From assembly GCA_017618015.1 (NCBI GenBank), contig JAFZVC010000061.1, forward strand, positions 23,685 to 87,684: DNA of 64,000 bases, given 5' to 3'. The number at the start of each line of letters is the position of its first letter. The stretch's first letter is position 1. The translations under genes were made by a program, and so were the position numbers. The DNA comes from Spirochaetaceae bacterium (GTDB lineage: Bacteria > Spirochaetota > Spirochaetia > Treponematales > Treponemataceae). A model generated the notes under the pieces. It saw nothing but the letters and a program-made list of their open reading frames with translations, was not told the origin of the DNA and searched no databases. Below are positions 18,519-27,068 of the stretch, piece by piece.

Positions 18519-19646
18519 CTATAATGTGCGGCGCATTACTTCGTCCGCTATGCCGCTCAGCGGAAGAATACAGTCTACCGCACCTGCTTTTATAGCTTCC
18601 GCAGGCATTCCGAAAACGACGCTCGTTTCTTTATCCTGCGCAATTGTATACGCTCCTGCTTCGTGCATTTCAAGCATTCCCTTCGCGCCGTCGTCGCCCA
18701 TTCCAGTCATTATGACACCGACAGCGTTTTTTCCGGCATAATGTGCCGCAGAACGAAAAAGCACATCCACTGAAGGACGGTGACGCGAAACGAGCGGACC
18801 ATCCTTCACTTCTACATAATAACGCGCTCCGCTTCTTTTGAGAAGTGTATGTTTGTTGCCCGGCGCAATAAGAACTTTTCCGCGTATTACCGAATCGTTG
18901 TCTTTTGCTTCTTCGACATGGACTTTGCAAAGCGAATCGAGCCGCTGGGCAAACGAACGCGTAAAATGCTCCGGCATATGCTGCACGATGACGATTCCCG
19001 GCGCATTTACGGGAAGCATCTCTAAAAATGATTTGAGGGCTTCTGTACCGCCGGTGCTCGCGCCGATAACGACGATTTTTTCTGTTGTCTCGATTGTGTG
19101 GGGGATGGCGGAGTTTAGTGTGTTCTGTGCGCTAAACGGCGTGGTCGCGGAGTTTGCAATGAACGTGGAGTTTGCGACACTCGTGGTCGCCATCGTTCCT
19201 GATTGAGGAACCGCTCCCGCCCGCTTCCCGAACTTTGCTTTTATCCGGTACGCCGCAAGGGCAGCTGCTTTTACCGCATCGCAAATAAGAATTCGCGATT
19301 CTTCTATGAATTGCTTCGTTCCAAGCTTCGGTTTCTGGATTATCTCTGTCGCACCGTATTCAAGCGCCTTCATCGCGTTATGAGAGCCGTCCTCTGCCAT
19401 GCTGGAGCAAATTACGACCGGAATAGGATTCGTTTCCATAAGCTGCTTAAGGAACGTTATTCCGTCCATATGCGGCATTTCTATGTCGAGCGTTATTACG
19501 TCCGGAGTGGAAAGCTCCATCTTTTTCAGTGCGATAAGCGGATCGCCCGCCGTCCCTATGACTTCGATATTCGGGTCAGAAGCAAGCACCTTTGATAGAG
19601 ATTCGCGGACAACAGCAGAGTCGTCTATGACAAGAACTTTAATCAT
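18519..19646 (-). CDS. cheB: Chemotaxis protein-glutamate methylesterase CheB
   Basis: The 375-residue cytosolic enzyme removes methyl groups from, or deamidates, chemoreceptors. An N-terminal receiver domain (phospho-Asp54 in [11 protein letters not shown]) is joined by a linker to the methylesterase. The catalytic Ser is in [10 protein letters not shown], the His in VQHMPEHF and the Asp in GMGDDGAKG. Its first four bases overlap the cheR stop, indicating translational coupling. CheA-dependent phosphorylation normally activates it. Confidence 0.95.
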   Translation of the reverse strand: MIKVLVIDDSAVVRESLSKVLASDPNIEVIGTAGDPLIALKKMELSTPDVITLDIEMPHMDGITFLKQLMETNPIPVVICSSMAEDGSHNAMKALEYGATEIIQKPKLGTKQFIEESRILICDAVKAAALAAYRIKAKFGKRAGAVPQSGTMATTSVANSTFIANSATTPFSAQNTLNSAIPHTIETTEKIVVIGASTGGTEALKSFLEMLPVNAPGIVIVQHMPEHFTRSFAQRLDSLCKVHVEEAKDNDSVIRGKVLIAPGNKHTLLKRSGARYYVEVKDGPLVSRHRPSVDVLFRSAAHYAGKNAVGVIMTGMGDDGAKGMLEMHEAGAYTIAQDKETSVVFGMPAEAIKAGAVDCILPLSGIADEVMRRTL

Positions 19647-20509
19647 AGGCTCCTCACGTTTTCTGTCTTTCTGTAGACGGTCGGCGCGACGGTTTTAAGC
19701 GGCAGGTTCATAGAAAGGATAGTTTCTGAATGGCCCAGGAAAAGGAATCCGCCGGGTTCAAGGTTCCGTATCAGTTTGGAGATGATAGCTTCCTGCGTCG
19801 GCTTGTCGAAGTAGATAAGCACGTTGCGGCAGAAAATAGCGTTAAAAGTTTCTCTGATGTTGTACGCCGCATCCATGAAGTTCAGCCGGCGGAAAGTCAC
19901 GCAAGAACGCAACTCCGGCTTTATTCGCACTTTTGGGGCGGTCCTGTCCGTGCTTTTGAGGAAGTAAAGCTTTTTCTGCTCATACGGGATGCTTGCTATC
20001 GAAGCTTCGTCGTAAACGGCGTTAACTGCTTTGTCCAAAACTTTTGTGGAGATATCGGTTGCAAAAAGATGATAATTGCTGAATACGCCCCTGTGGGCAC
20101 GCATGAATTCGCGCAATACGATGGAGATTGTGTAAACTTCTTCACCGCTCGAGCAGCCCGCTGACCAGATAGAAGGCGTTTTTATTCCCCGGCTTACAAG
20201 TTCCGGCAGAACATTGTTCACAAGATACTGAAAATGGTCGTTTTCGCGGAAAAACTCGGTTTTGTTCGTCGTGAGCGCATCAGTTAGCAGGATAATTTCA
20301 TTGCCGGACTTGTCTTTGTTGAACGCATAGTCGATGTAGTCGCTGAAATTCGTCAGACCTAGTGCCTTAAGCCGTCCGAAAAGCCTTGACTGCACCATTA
20401 TGCGCTTTACTTCCGGCATACGGATACCGACCGTTTTTTCTATATAAGAGGAAATCGTCTTGTATTCGTCGTCGGTAAGTTCTATCGACTTGGTGATGAA
20501 GTTGTCCAT
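19643..20509 (-). CDS. cheR: Chemotaxis protein methyltransferase CheR
   Basis: The 288-residue protein methylates receptor glutamates using SAM. It has the N-terminal CheR helical domain (with the Arg/Phe motif NKTEFFREN) and the SAM domain ([28 protein letters not shown] and GHSET). No C-terminal TPR is present. It overlaps cheB by 4 bases and follows cheA by 41 bases. Unlike the CheR-like half of the fusion protein at 53138, this copy keeps all expected parts and is the likely active enzyme. Confidence 0.95.
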   Translation of the reverse strand: MDNFITKSIELTDDEYKTISSYIEKTVGIRMPEVKRIMVQSRLFGRLKALGLTNFSDYIDYAFNKDKSGNEIILLTDALTTNKTEFFRENDHFQYLVNNVLPELVSRGIKTPSIWSAGCSSGEEVYTISIVLREFMRAHRGVFSNYHLFATDISTKVLDKAVNAVYDEASIASIPYEQKKLYFLKSTDRTAPKVRIKPELRSCVTFRRLNFMDAAYNIRETFNAIFCRNVLIYFDKPTQEAIISKLIRNLEPGGFLFLGHSETILSMNLPLKTVAPTVYRKTENVRSL

Positions 20510-20550
20510 CGGTTTCCTTTGCGTCCGGTCTTCGCCACTTGCCCGCGTGC

Positions 20551-22758
20551 TCAGGCTTTTGTATCAAGCTTGCGCACGATGTCCGAAAGCTTGTATACGT
20601 CGAGAATAAGCGCGACTGAGCCGTCGCCAAGAATCGTTGCGCCGGAAAGCCCGGAAACGTTCTGGTAAAGCCTTCCGAGCGGCTTTATTACAGTCTGATA
20701 GTTGCCTATAACCCTGTCTATAATAAGACCGACGCGCGAATCCTGGTCGGTGACGATAACCATCTGCTGTATTTCTGGCCGTTCTCCTTCAACGCCGAAG
20801 AACGTGCGCAAGTCGATGAAAGGCATCATTTCGTCGCGGATTTTCATCGATGAGCAGAACGAGTTTTTCTTCATCGGCTGGTCGAACTCAAGGCATTCGA
20901 CGACGTTTGAAAGCGGCAGGATGTAGAAGTTTTCACCGAGCTGTACAAGAATTCCTTCGATGATGGCGAGGGTGAGCGGGATTTTGAGCGTGAATATAGT
21001 TCCTTTGCCCGGCGCGGACTGGATTGTGACGCTTCCTCCGAGCGAAGTTATGTCTTTTTTAACGACATCCATGCCTACGCCCCTGCCAGAGATTGACGTG
21101 ACTTTCTCAGCCGTGGAGAAGCCCGGCATAAAGATAAGGTTGTCTATCTCGCTGTCGGAAAGTTCGTCGTTCGCGTTGATAAGGCCGCGCTCGACAGCCT
21201 TTGCTTTTATCTTTTCGCGGTTAAGGCCGGCACCGTCATCTTCAATCGTTATAAGAACGAACGCGCCTGCGTGCTGGGCGCGGAGCCTGACTTTTCCAGT
21301 AGGATCCTTGCCTTTCTGCGTCCTTTCGTCAGGCAGCTCTATGCCGTGGTCACACGAGTTTCTTATAAGATGAACGAGCGGGTCATTAAGCTTTTCTATA
21401 ACTGTCTTGTCAAGCTCCGTCTCCGCGCCTTCTGTTATAAGCTCAATGTCTTTGTGGGTGCCGGAAGCAAGGTCCCTTACGAGCCTTCTGAAACGCGAGA
21501 ATATCGTTCCGATGGGGAGCATCCTCATGTCCATGGTGGTGTCGCGAAGCTCAAGAATAAGGCGTTCGCCCTGCTCACCGAGCGTTGCGAGCTGCTGCGA
21601 AGAAACTGTTGAAGCAACCTGATTAAGGCGAGCGTTGAACGTAACGAGCTCACCCACAAGGTCTATGAGTTTGTCGAGCTTTGCGGAATTGACTTTTATT
21701 GTCTGCGCGTTAAGCTCCTGGTTCTTTTTTTCGCTCTGTTCTTTAAGATGCTTCTGCTCTGCGAGCGCAGCCTGAACATCCTCGCGGCTGACCATTTTCT
21801 TTTCGGTGAGCAGCGTTCCGATCGGCTTTTGTCCGCCAAGAACATCCTTTATGTCTTCTTGCGTTACAAGCTTTTTGTCGACAAGAATCTCTCCGAGCTT
21901 TTTCGGCGCGCCGGAAGAAGCCTGGTCGGAGTCTGTTATCTTTTGGATAGAGATTTTGCTTGTGTCGTCAAGGAAAATGAAAACTTCTTTTATGTCTTCT
22001 TCCGTCTTTGTCGTCGTCAGAATGACATCCCAGGAAACGTAGCATTTTTCGGGGTTCAGGTCATGCAGGCGCGGTACGCCGCTGAAATGCGGACTTATGG
22101 AGATTGCGCCCATTTCCGCAAGCTCCGCTATGAGCGCATGCGGGCGTGTTCCGTTTATAAAGACGTCTGGTGAAAACTCAAGCTTTATGCGCCATGTAAT
22201 TTCTGGAAGTTCTTCCTCTGTTATAAGGTCGGCTTTTTCAGCGGCTTTTGTTTTTGCAGCGGAATCCGTCGCTGATGGGGCGGCTGGTGCGGGCTGAGTG
22301 GCTTGTGATGGCTGTGCGTCTTTCGCGCCCTGTGTTGACGCGCTTCCTTCGGCCAAAGATTTTCCTGTTTTATCGTGCTTCAAAAGATATACCTGGAACT
22401 CTTTTATGAGCCGTTCGGTTTCCGCCGCTATAGCGGGTGTGTTCTCGTTGTCGAGCATCTCGCGTATATGGTCGCGCGCCTGCAGGGTAAGCGTAATAAG
22501 CTCCGAAGATACGGCGACCCTGCCGTTACGCACTTCGTCGAACGTAGTCTCAGCTTCGTGCGTGAAGCGGGATATCGCGTCAAACCCGAACATTCCTGCC
22601 GAGCCTTTTATGGTATGCATGCTCCTGAATACGGCGGAGATAGTGTCCATATCGTCTGGATTCTGCTCCAGCTCAAGAAGATATTCCTCAAGCTTGTCAA
22701 GAAGATCGTTGGCTTCGCTAAGAAAAACTTCTGCTATTTTATCAAGGCTTTCACTCAT
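20551..22758 (-). CDS. cheA: Chemotaxis histidine kinase CheA (system one)
   Basis: The 735-residue cytosolic kinase has an N-terminal HPt domain with His48 (SMHTIKGSAGMFG), an Ala/Pro/Lys-rich linker near 135-175 and a regulatory-type domain near 185-285. A short tandem follows (LGEILVDKKLVTQEDI then IGTLLTEKKMVSREDV, about residues 290-340) that resembles GspE/MshE N-terminal modules. Then come the dimerisation helices, the HATPase (NSCDHGIELP; GRGVGMDVVK) and a CheW-like domain. Its start overlaps the STAS gene by 4 bases. The MshEN-like tandem is not part of enteric CheA. Confidence 0.94.
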   Translation of the reverse strand: MSESLDKIAEVFLSEANDLLDKLEEYLLELEQNPDDMDTISAVFRSMHTIKGSAGMFGFDAISRFTHEAETTFDEVRNGRVAVSSELITLTLQARDHIREMLDNENTPAIAAETERLIKEFQVYLLKHDKTGKSLAEGSASTQGAKDAQPSQATQPAPAAPSATDSAAKTKAAEKADLITEEELPEITWRIKLEFSPDVFINGTRPHALIAELAEMGAISISPHFSGVPRLHDLNPEKCYVSWDVILTTTKTEEDIKEVFIFLDDTSKISIQKITDSDQASSGAPKKLGEILVDKKLVTQEDIKDVLGGQKPIGTLLTEKKMVSREDVQAALAEQKHLKEQSEKKNQELNAQTIKVNSAKLDKLIDLVGELVTFNARLNQVASTVSSQQLATLGEQGERLILELRDTTMDMRMLPIGTIFSRFRRLVRDLASGTHKDIELITEGAETELDKTVIEKLNDPLVHLIRNSCDHGIELPDERTQKGKDPTGKVRLRAQHAGAFVLITIEDDGAGLNREKIKAKAVERGLINANDELSDSEIDNLIFMPGFSTAEKVTSISGRGVGMDVVKKDITSLGGSVTIQSAPGKGTIFTLKIPLTLAIIEGILVQLGENFYILPLSNVVECLEFDQPMKKNSFCSSMKIRDEMMPFIDLRTFFGVEGERPEIQQMVIVTDQDSRVGLIIDRVIGNYQTVIKPLGRLYQNVSGLSGATILGDGSVALILDVYKLSDIVRKLDTKA

Positions 22759-23072
22759 GACGCTTCTCCCATCTTTTCGTCAAATGCATTTACGATAGAC
22801 GCATCATCCATGTTTTGGTCAGGAATGATGCCGCATATATAAAGCCGCTTTCTTACGAGCGGTGAGAACGAGCCGGAGAATGACGGTTTTTTGTTTGGTC
22901 CCATAGACGTGTAAAGGCTGCATATAAGCTGAAGTATTGAAACGTCGATGTCTTCAAGAGCCGATACGTCAAGCGTTACGCTGTTGTTCTGCTGTATCGT
23001 CTGAAGAAATGTTCTATGCAGTTTTTCTGCACTGCTTACCGTCAGGTTTCCTTTAAGCTCGATAGTTGCCAT
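22755..23072 (-). CDS. STAS-domain protein
   Basis: The 105-residue protein is a single STAS (anti-sigma-antagonist-type) domain. The core reads VTLDVSALEDIDVSILQLI, where the phosphorylatable Ser region of SpoIIAA-like proteins falls at the DVS triplet. The C-terminal third is atypical for the family. It is first in the operon with cheA (4-base overlap) and divergent from cheW. Related STAS proteins occur in some che loci and may act as adaptors, but no partner-switching kinase is visible here. Confidence 0.8.
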   Translation of the reverse strand: MATIELKGNLTVSSAEKLHRTFLQTIQQNNSVTLDVSALEDIDVSILQLICSLYTSMGPNKKPSFSGSFSPLVRKRLYICGIIPDQNMDDASIVNAFDEKMGEAS

Positions 23073-23129
23073 AATCTTCTCCTTGATTTATCGTTTCTTA
23101 TGCCTTAGTATTTTCATAAGGAGACATAA

Positions 23130-23588
23130 ATGAACGAAAATCTATCAAATGCAGCGTATTTTACATTTCTCCTTGGTGATGTTACCTACGCTGTCGAAGT
23201 AACCACCGTAAAAGAAGTTCTGCCGTACGAGAAAGTCACGCGCGTTCCGCGCACCGCAGATTATATGAAAGGCGTAATAAACATACGCGGAACCGTTGTT
23301 ACCGTTATCGATTTCCGTGTTTTGTTCGGAATCGATATAAAACCTGTAGACAAGAACACTTCCATAATCGTTGCAGAAATCCAGCTGGAAGATGGCTCGA
23401 ACATGACGTTCGGCTTTATCGCTGATTCCGTGAACGGCGTAGGTTCTTTGGAAAGAGAGCCTTCAGCGACCGGCACGAACACGCAGTTCGTCAAGATGCT
23501 CGGCAAAGACGGTACGAACCTTGTTCTTGTCCTCGACCTGAATAAGATATTCAGCGAAGTGGAAAAAAGGCTCAGCAGCGAAACCTAG
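23130..23588 (+). CDS. cheW: Chemotaxis coupling protein CheW
   Basis: The 152-residue CheW domain bridges receptors and CheA. Recognisable stretches are YFTFLLGDVTYAVEV, VPRTADYMKGVINIRGTVVTVIDFR and a C-terminal LVLVLDLNKIF. The ATG follows AAGGAG. It is the only plus-strand gene inside the system-one cluster, divergent from the STAS-cheA operon with 57 bases between starts, and its stop overlaps the cheD stop by 3-4 bases. Confidence 0.93.
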   Translation: MNENLSNAAYFTFLLGDVTYAVEVTTVKEVLPYEKVTRVPRTADYMKGVINIRGTVVTVIDFRVLFGIDIKPVDKNTSIIVAEIQLEDGSNMTFGFIADSVNGVGSLEREPSATGTNTQFVKMLGKDGTNLVLVLDLNKIFSEVEKRLSSET

Positions 23589-24178
23589 AACCACGTAATG
23601 TCGCCTGCCGTATCTTTCGCTTTCTGCAGGTTTGTCTGATACTGCTCCTCCCTTTGTTTTATCTGCTCAACAGGACATCCGCACTTCTGTATGCGTTTTA
23701 AGTATACTTTTGAAGTTTGCGGATGGAAAAATATTTTCCGCGGGAAAATACCGCCCGTATCATTCACCACAATCGGTATGTGCTCCGTTTCCAAATACGA
23801 GAGCGCAAAATTTATATTGTTTATGCCCGTCATGTTCATTTTGGGCCCGCTCGATTCAAGAACGTTTCCGCCGCCAAAGACTTTTGCCCGCAGATTCTCG
23901 TGTTTCGCGCCTTTTTTCAAAAGGTCGTTTATAAGAAGCTCCACGGCGAAATTTCCAAAGCGGCCTTCATCTTCCGTCGGTACTGCCTCTGTCCTGTTCG
24001 ATCTGGGCAGCATGAAGTGGTTCAGCCCGCCAAGATGAATGGACAGGTCAAAAAGCGCGATGCTTATGCAGGAGCCAAGAACAGTCGCGATGTATATATC
24101 CTCATCTGTGGAAAAATACTCTCCGGGGTGAATAGTCACTATATCTTTCTGAAAATGAGGGTCATAATGTCTGTTCAT
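23585..24178 (-). CDS. cheD: Chemoreceptor glutamine deamidase CheD
   Basis: The 197-residue enzyme deamidates receptor glutamines. The catalytic Cys37 is in ATVLGSCISI and His54 in GGLNHFMLP; the Thr/Ser region is present as VFGGGNVL. A C-terminal extension of about 40 polar residues ends in GDITWF, which closely matches the last six residues (GEITFF) of the MCP-like protein encoded just upstream in the same operon. The tail may tether CheD to, or mimic, a receptor docking site. The gap to the upstream gene is 12 bases. Confidence 0.92.
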   Translation of the reverse strand: MNRHYDPHFQKDIVTIHPGEYFSTDEDIYIATVLGSCISIALFDLSIHLGGLNHFMLPRSNRTEAVPTEDEGRFGNFAVELLINDLLKKGAKHENLRAKVFGGGNVLESSGPKMNMTGINNINFALSYLETEHIPIVVNDTGGIFPRKIFFHPQTSKVYLKRIQKCGCPVEQIKQREEQYQTNLQKAKDTAGDITWF

Positions 24179-24190
24179 GATGAAAGCAGG

Positions 24191-25942
24191 TTAGAAGAAA
24201 GTTATTTCTCCCGATTCGGCTCCTCCTGTAACTGAGATTCCGGCTATGCTGCCTGCCTCCAGCTTGTCGTCGGTTATGGTGAAATGCTGCAAGAATTCTT
24301 CAATGTCAGCATTATGTACTCCGTCGTCCGCAAGGTCGTAAAGGCTCATGTGCTTCTGCTTGTGCGCAGCATTGTCGTCTGCGAACGCCTGTATGTTCTG
24401 TATTTCTTTGTCGAGCCTGCCTGACAGTTTTTTCAGAGCTTCAATCTTTTCCGCAATTCTCTCGTAGCTTGTGTAGAAGTCAGGCGAGTATATCCTGAAG
24501 TTACGGATAGCTTCCCTAAGCCCGTTGTAAAGCGAGTTAAGGTTTTCCGCGAACGACCGCTTCGATTCCGTAACGTCAGAGAGCGTCGTCTTGTTGCGGG
24601 AATTCGTCTCCAAGAAGCTCTGTATCTGAATCTGGCTTGTATCGGTGAACTCTTTAAGCTGCTTCTGCGCTGTGTCTACGCTTTCTTTTGTGTTCGTGAT
24701 AAGCTGGGACATGTACTCTACAGTGTCCTTGATGCTGCTGATCGCGTCGTTCCTTGCAACCTCGATGCGCTGCGCTATGGCTACATACTGAAGGTTTCCG
24801 ATAATCGGCAGGAATCCGTTGAAGCAGAGCGACATTATCTGAACGACTTCCTGAATGTTCTGTACGGCTTCCATAACCTTGCCCTGAACTGTCTGGTAAA
24901 GTCCGAAAATCTCGGAGAATCCGTTGAAGTCGTCAATTGCGCTTTCTATGTTCATTTTGAGCGTAACAAGCCCGGATATCGATTCGTTGTCGTTGTTGAC
25001 GAACGAGTCTTTTGTTCTGTCTATTTCGTTCAATATGGCCGCGGCTTCTTCTCTGTTCTTGGAGAAAACTTCAACGCATCCGTCGAGTTTTTCTTTTATT
25101 TTCGTAAGGCAGCGGACGCAGAGGGTAGAAAGCTTTTCGTTTGCGTTGTATGTATAAAGCTTTTCTTCCGGCGTAAGATTATCGCCCGGTGTGGTAAGTT
25201 TTTGCACGGCTATAAGAACGTCGTCAAGCGACTGGCGTATTATGTCCTGCATCTGAATGCCTTCCATCGCTTTTACGACCGGAGTTTTCAGCTGCTTCGA
25301 AGAGTCGAGCATGTTTGAAAGCTTCGCTGATATTTCTTCTATCGCGTTTATCATAGAAGCAGAAGAATCGTACGATTCTGCGGAAGAATTCTGGTTCAAG
25401 TTGTTGACTTTCGAGATTTCATCTTTAAGAATCTGAAGCGCGTCCTGAACTTCCTTGCCGTTTTCTATGAGCTGCTCTGACTGGCTTATAAGGCGCAGCG
25501 ACATGTGCTTAAGGTTTGACGTGATGTACGAGAATGCTTGTCCTGCCTTGCCGGATTTGATTGAAACAACCATCGCGTTCAGCGATATAACTTCCATTTC
25601 CTGGCTGCTTTCGCGAATACCGGAGATTATGTCTTGTATCGTGTCGAGAAGGTGCATTTTCTCGGAGAAGTGTGTGAAAAGGCTGTTGTTTTTTGCGCGC
25701 ACCTCTGCAAGGAATTGCCTGTTATCGTTAAGAAGCTGCTGTTGGGCTTCTATTACGTTCTTAAGTTGCGTCTGGATGGACGAAAACATCCTTAAACTCA
25801 TCATTGCTGCCGAATTCCGGTTCGATATTGAGTCAAGTTCTCGCAGCATAACAGGGAAATTTTTGCTGATATCAAGGAAGTCGTCACCGCTGTCTTTGCT
25901 GATTGAGAGTAAGTTTTCGTAAATTTTTGCCGTTTGAATCAT
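24191..25942 (-). CDS. Soluble MCP-like coiled-coil protein
   Basis: The 583-residue protein has no signal peptide or membrane segment and is almost entirely helical. Two stretches resemble degenerate chemoreceptor signalling tips: ISLNAMVVSIKSGKAGQAF near residue 117 and QYVAIAQRIEVARNDAI near residue 395. Canonical tips read [14 protein letters not shown]. The C-terminus is GEITFF, matching the CheD tail. It overlaps the upstream ParA-like gene by 4 bases and precedes cheD. It probably joins or organises chemosensory arrays, but whether it binds CheW or CheA with such divergent tips is unknown. Confidence 0.7.
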   Translation of the reverse strand: MIQTAKIYENLLSISKDSGDDFLDISKNFPVMLRELDSISNRNSAAMMSLRMFSSIQTQLKNVIEAQQQLLNDNRQFLAEVRAKNNSLFTHFSEKMHLLDTIQDIISGIRESSQEMEVISLNAMVVSIKSGKAGQAFSYITSNLKHMSLRLISQSEQLIENGKEVQDALQILKDEISKVNNLNQNSSAESYDSSASMINAIEEISAKLSNMLDSSKQLKTPVVKAMEGIQMQDIIRQSLDDVLIAVQKLTTPGDNLTPEEKLYTYNANEKLSTLCVRCLTKIKEKLDGCVEVFSKNREEAAAILNEIDRTKDSFVNNDNESISGLVTLKMNIESAIDDFNGFSEIFGLYQTVQGKVMEAVQNIQEVVQIMSLCFNGFLPIIGNLQYVAIAQRIEVARNDAISSIKDTVEYMSQLITNTKESVDTAQKQLKEFTDTSQIQIQSFLETNSRNKTTLSDVTESKRSFAENLNSLYNGLREAIRNFRIYSPDFYTSYERIAEKIEALKKLSGRLDKEIQNIQAFADDNAAHKQKHMSLYDLADDGVHNADIEEFLQHFTITDDKLEAGSIAGISVTGGAESGEITFF

Positions 25943-26958
25943 ATATCGTCCTGTCGTTTTTTATTCAGTTTGTCATAGTAACTGTTAACTATTTCTTCAA
26001 GGTTTTCCTGTACATCTTCCAAAAAGATATCTTTCCCGGAGACCGTCGCTTCAAGCCTGCTCGCGATTTCTGGCATGGCAAGGCACAAAGGAGAATCCGG
26101 CTTCATTATGGTGAGCGGCTGCCTTCTTGCTATTGAAAGCGATACGTTCTCGTCGTAAGGCACAAAACCGACATATTCGGCTTCTATTGAAAGCTTGTTC
26201 CGTGTAAGGTTGAGAAGCCTGTTGCCGAGCTCTATGTCAGTGTGACCGCGCCCCATATTCATTATGATGCGGGGATGAAGTTTTTTCATCTCTGATATTG
26301 CTTTTTCCGCTGATTCCGGGAATTTTGATGCGATAACCGAAAGAATCTGGTCGAACGAGTATTCCTTGCCTTCCATGCGCTGCAGAATGCTGTTCTGAAG
26401 TATCTGCCGTTCAGGGCTTTTTGGCGCGAACTGACGGTAGCAGAAGCGGAATACAGCCGATTTAAGGAACGAGTATGCGTTAAGGATTGATGTAAGGTCG
26501 GGCGATACAACGATTATGCCGTCGTATGTCGTAAGGAAAAAATCTATTATGTTGTACGTTGAGCCTGCGCCCAGGTCCATTATCACGTAGTCTGCGTCGA
26601 GCGACTGTATGTTCTTGATTATCTTCTTCTTCGTGAAGAAGTCCATGTTGGCGACACCCGGATAGTGGCAGTCACCCGCTATGAACTGCAAAGATGGAAT
26701 TCCCGTTGCCTGCAGAAGATTTGAGAAATCTGTCTCCTGCTTAGTGATATATGTGCCAAGTCCCGCCTGATTGTTCTTTAATCCCAGAAGGGTATGAAGG
26801 TTCGCCCCTCCCAAATCCAGATCGCAGAGAATTGTGTTTCTGCACTGGTGTGCGAGGGTTACAGCGAGATTGATTGATACTATGCTCTTACCGACACCGC
26901 CTTTTCCGCCGGCTACAGGCAACAAAACAGCCATAGTATTACTATATTCCATATACAA
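25939..26958 (-). CDS. ParA/MinD-family ATPase of the chemotaxis cluster
   Basis: The 339-residue protein has a deviant Walker A GGKGGVGKS near residue 19, CDLDLGGANLH (Walker A') and IMDLGAGS (Walker B). This identifies the ParA/MinD/FlhG superfamily, which forms ATP-dependent dimers that position cellular structures. It is translationally coupled (4-base overlap) to the soluble MCP-like gene and upstream of cheD, so a role in locating chemosensory arrays, as ParC does in Vibrio, is a reasonable inference. FlhG-like flagellar control is the alternative. The start may instead be the in-frame ATG at residue 3 or 9; no strong ribosome site decides it. Confidence 0.8.
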   Translation of the reverse strand: MYMEYSNTMAVLLPVAGGKGGVGKSIVSINLAVTLAHQCRNTILCDLDLGGANLHTLLGLKNNQAGLGTYITKQETDFSNLLQATGIPSLQFIAGDCHYPGVANMDFFTKKKIIKNIQSLDADYVIMDLGAGSTYNIIDFFLTTYDGIIVVSPDLTSILNAYSFLKSAVFRFCYRQFAPKSPERQILQNSILQRMEGKEYSFDQILSVIASKFPESAEKAISEMKKLHPRIIMNMGRGHTDIELGNRLLNLTRNKLSIEAEYVGFVPYDENVSLSIARRQPLTIMKPDSPLCLAMPEIASRLEATVSGKDIFLEDVQENLEEIVNSYYDKLNKKRQDDI

Positions 26959-27018
26959 GCTGCCCGCAAGAAAAATCTTATATTAAAGAGTAAAAAAATA
27001 ATTCATGGATAGATTCGC

Positions 27019-27046
27019 TTGACATACGGCTTTTTAGGTTTACGAT
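27019..27046 (+). promoter_or_regulatory. Promoter of MCP gene
   Basis: TTGACA (27019-27024) and TACGAT (27041-27046) are 16 bases apart, followed by a GGAGGAG ribosome site. It lies in the divergent gap with the ParA-like gene. Confidence 0.5.
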
Positions 27047-27068
27047 ATATAGCGGAGGAGAATTTGGT

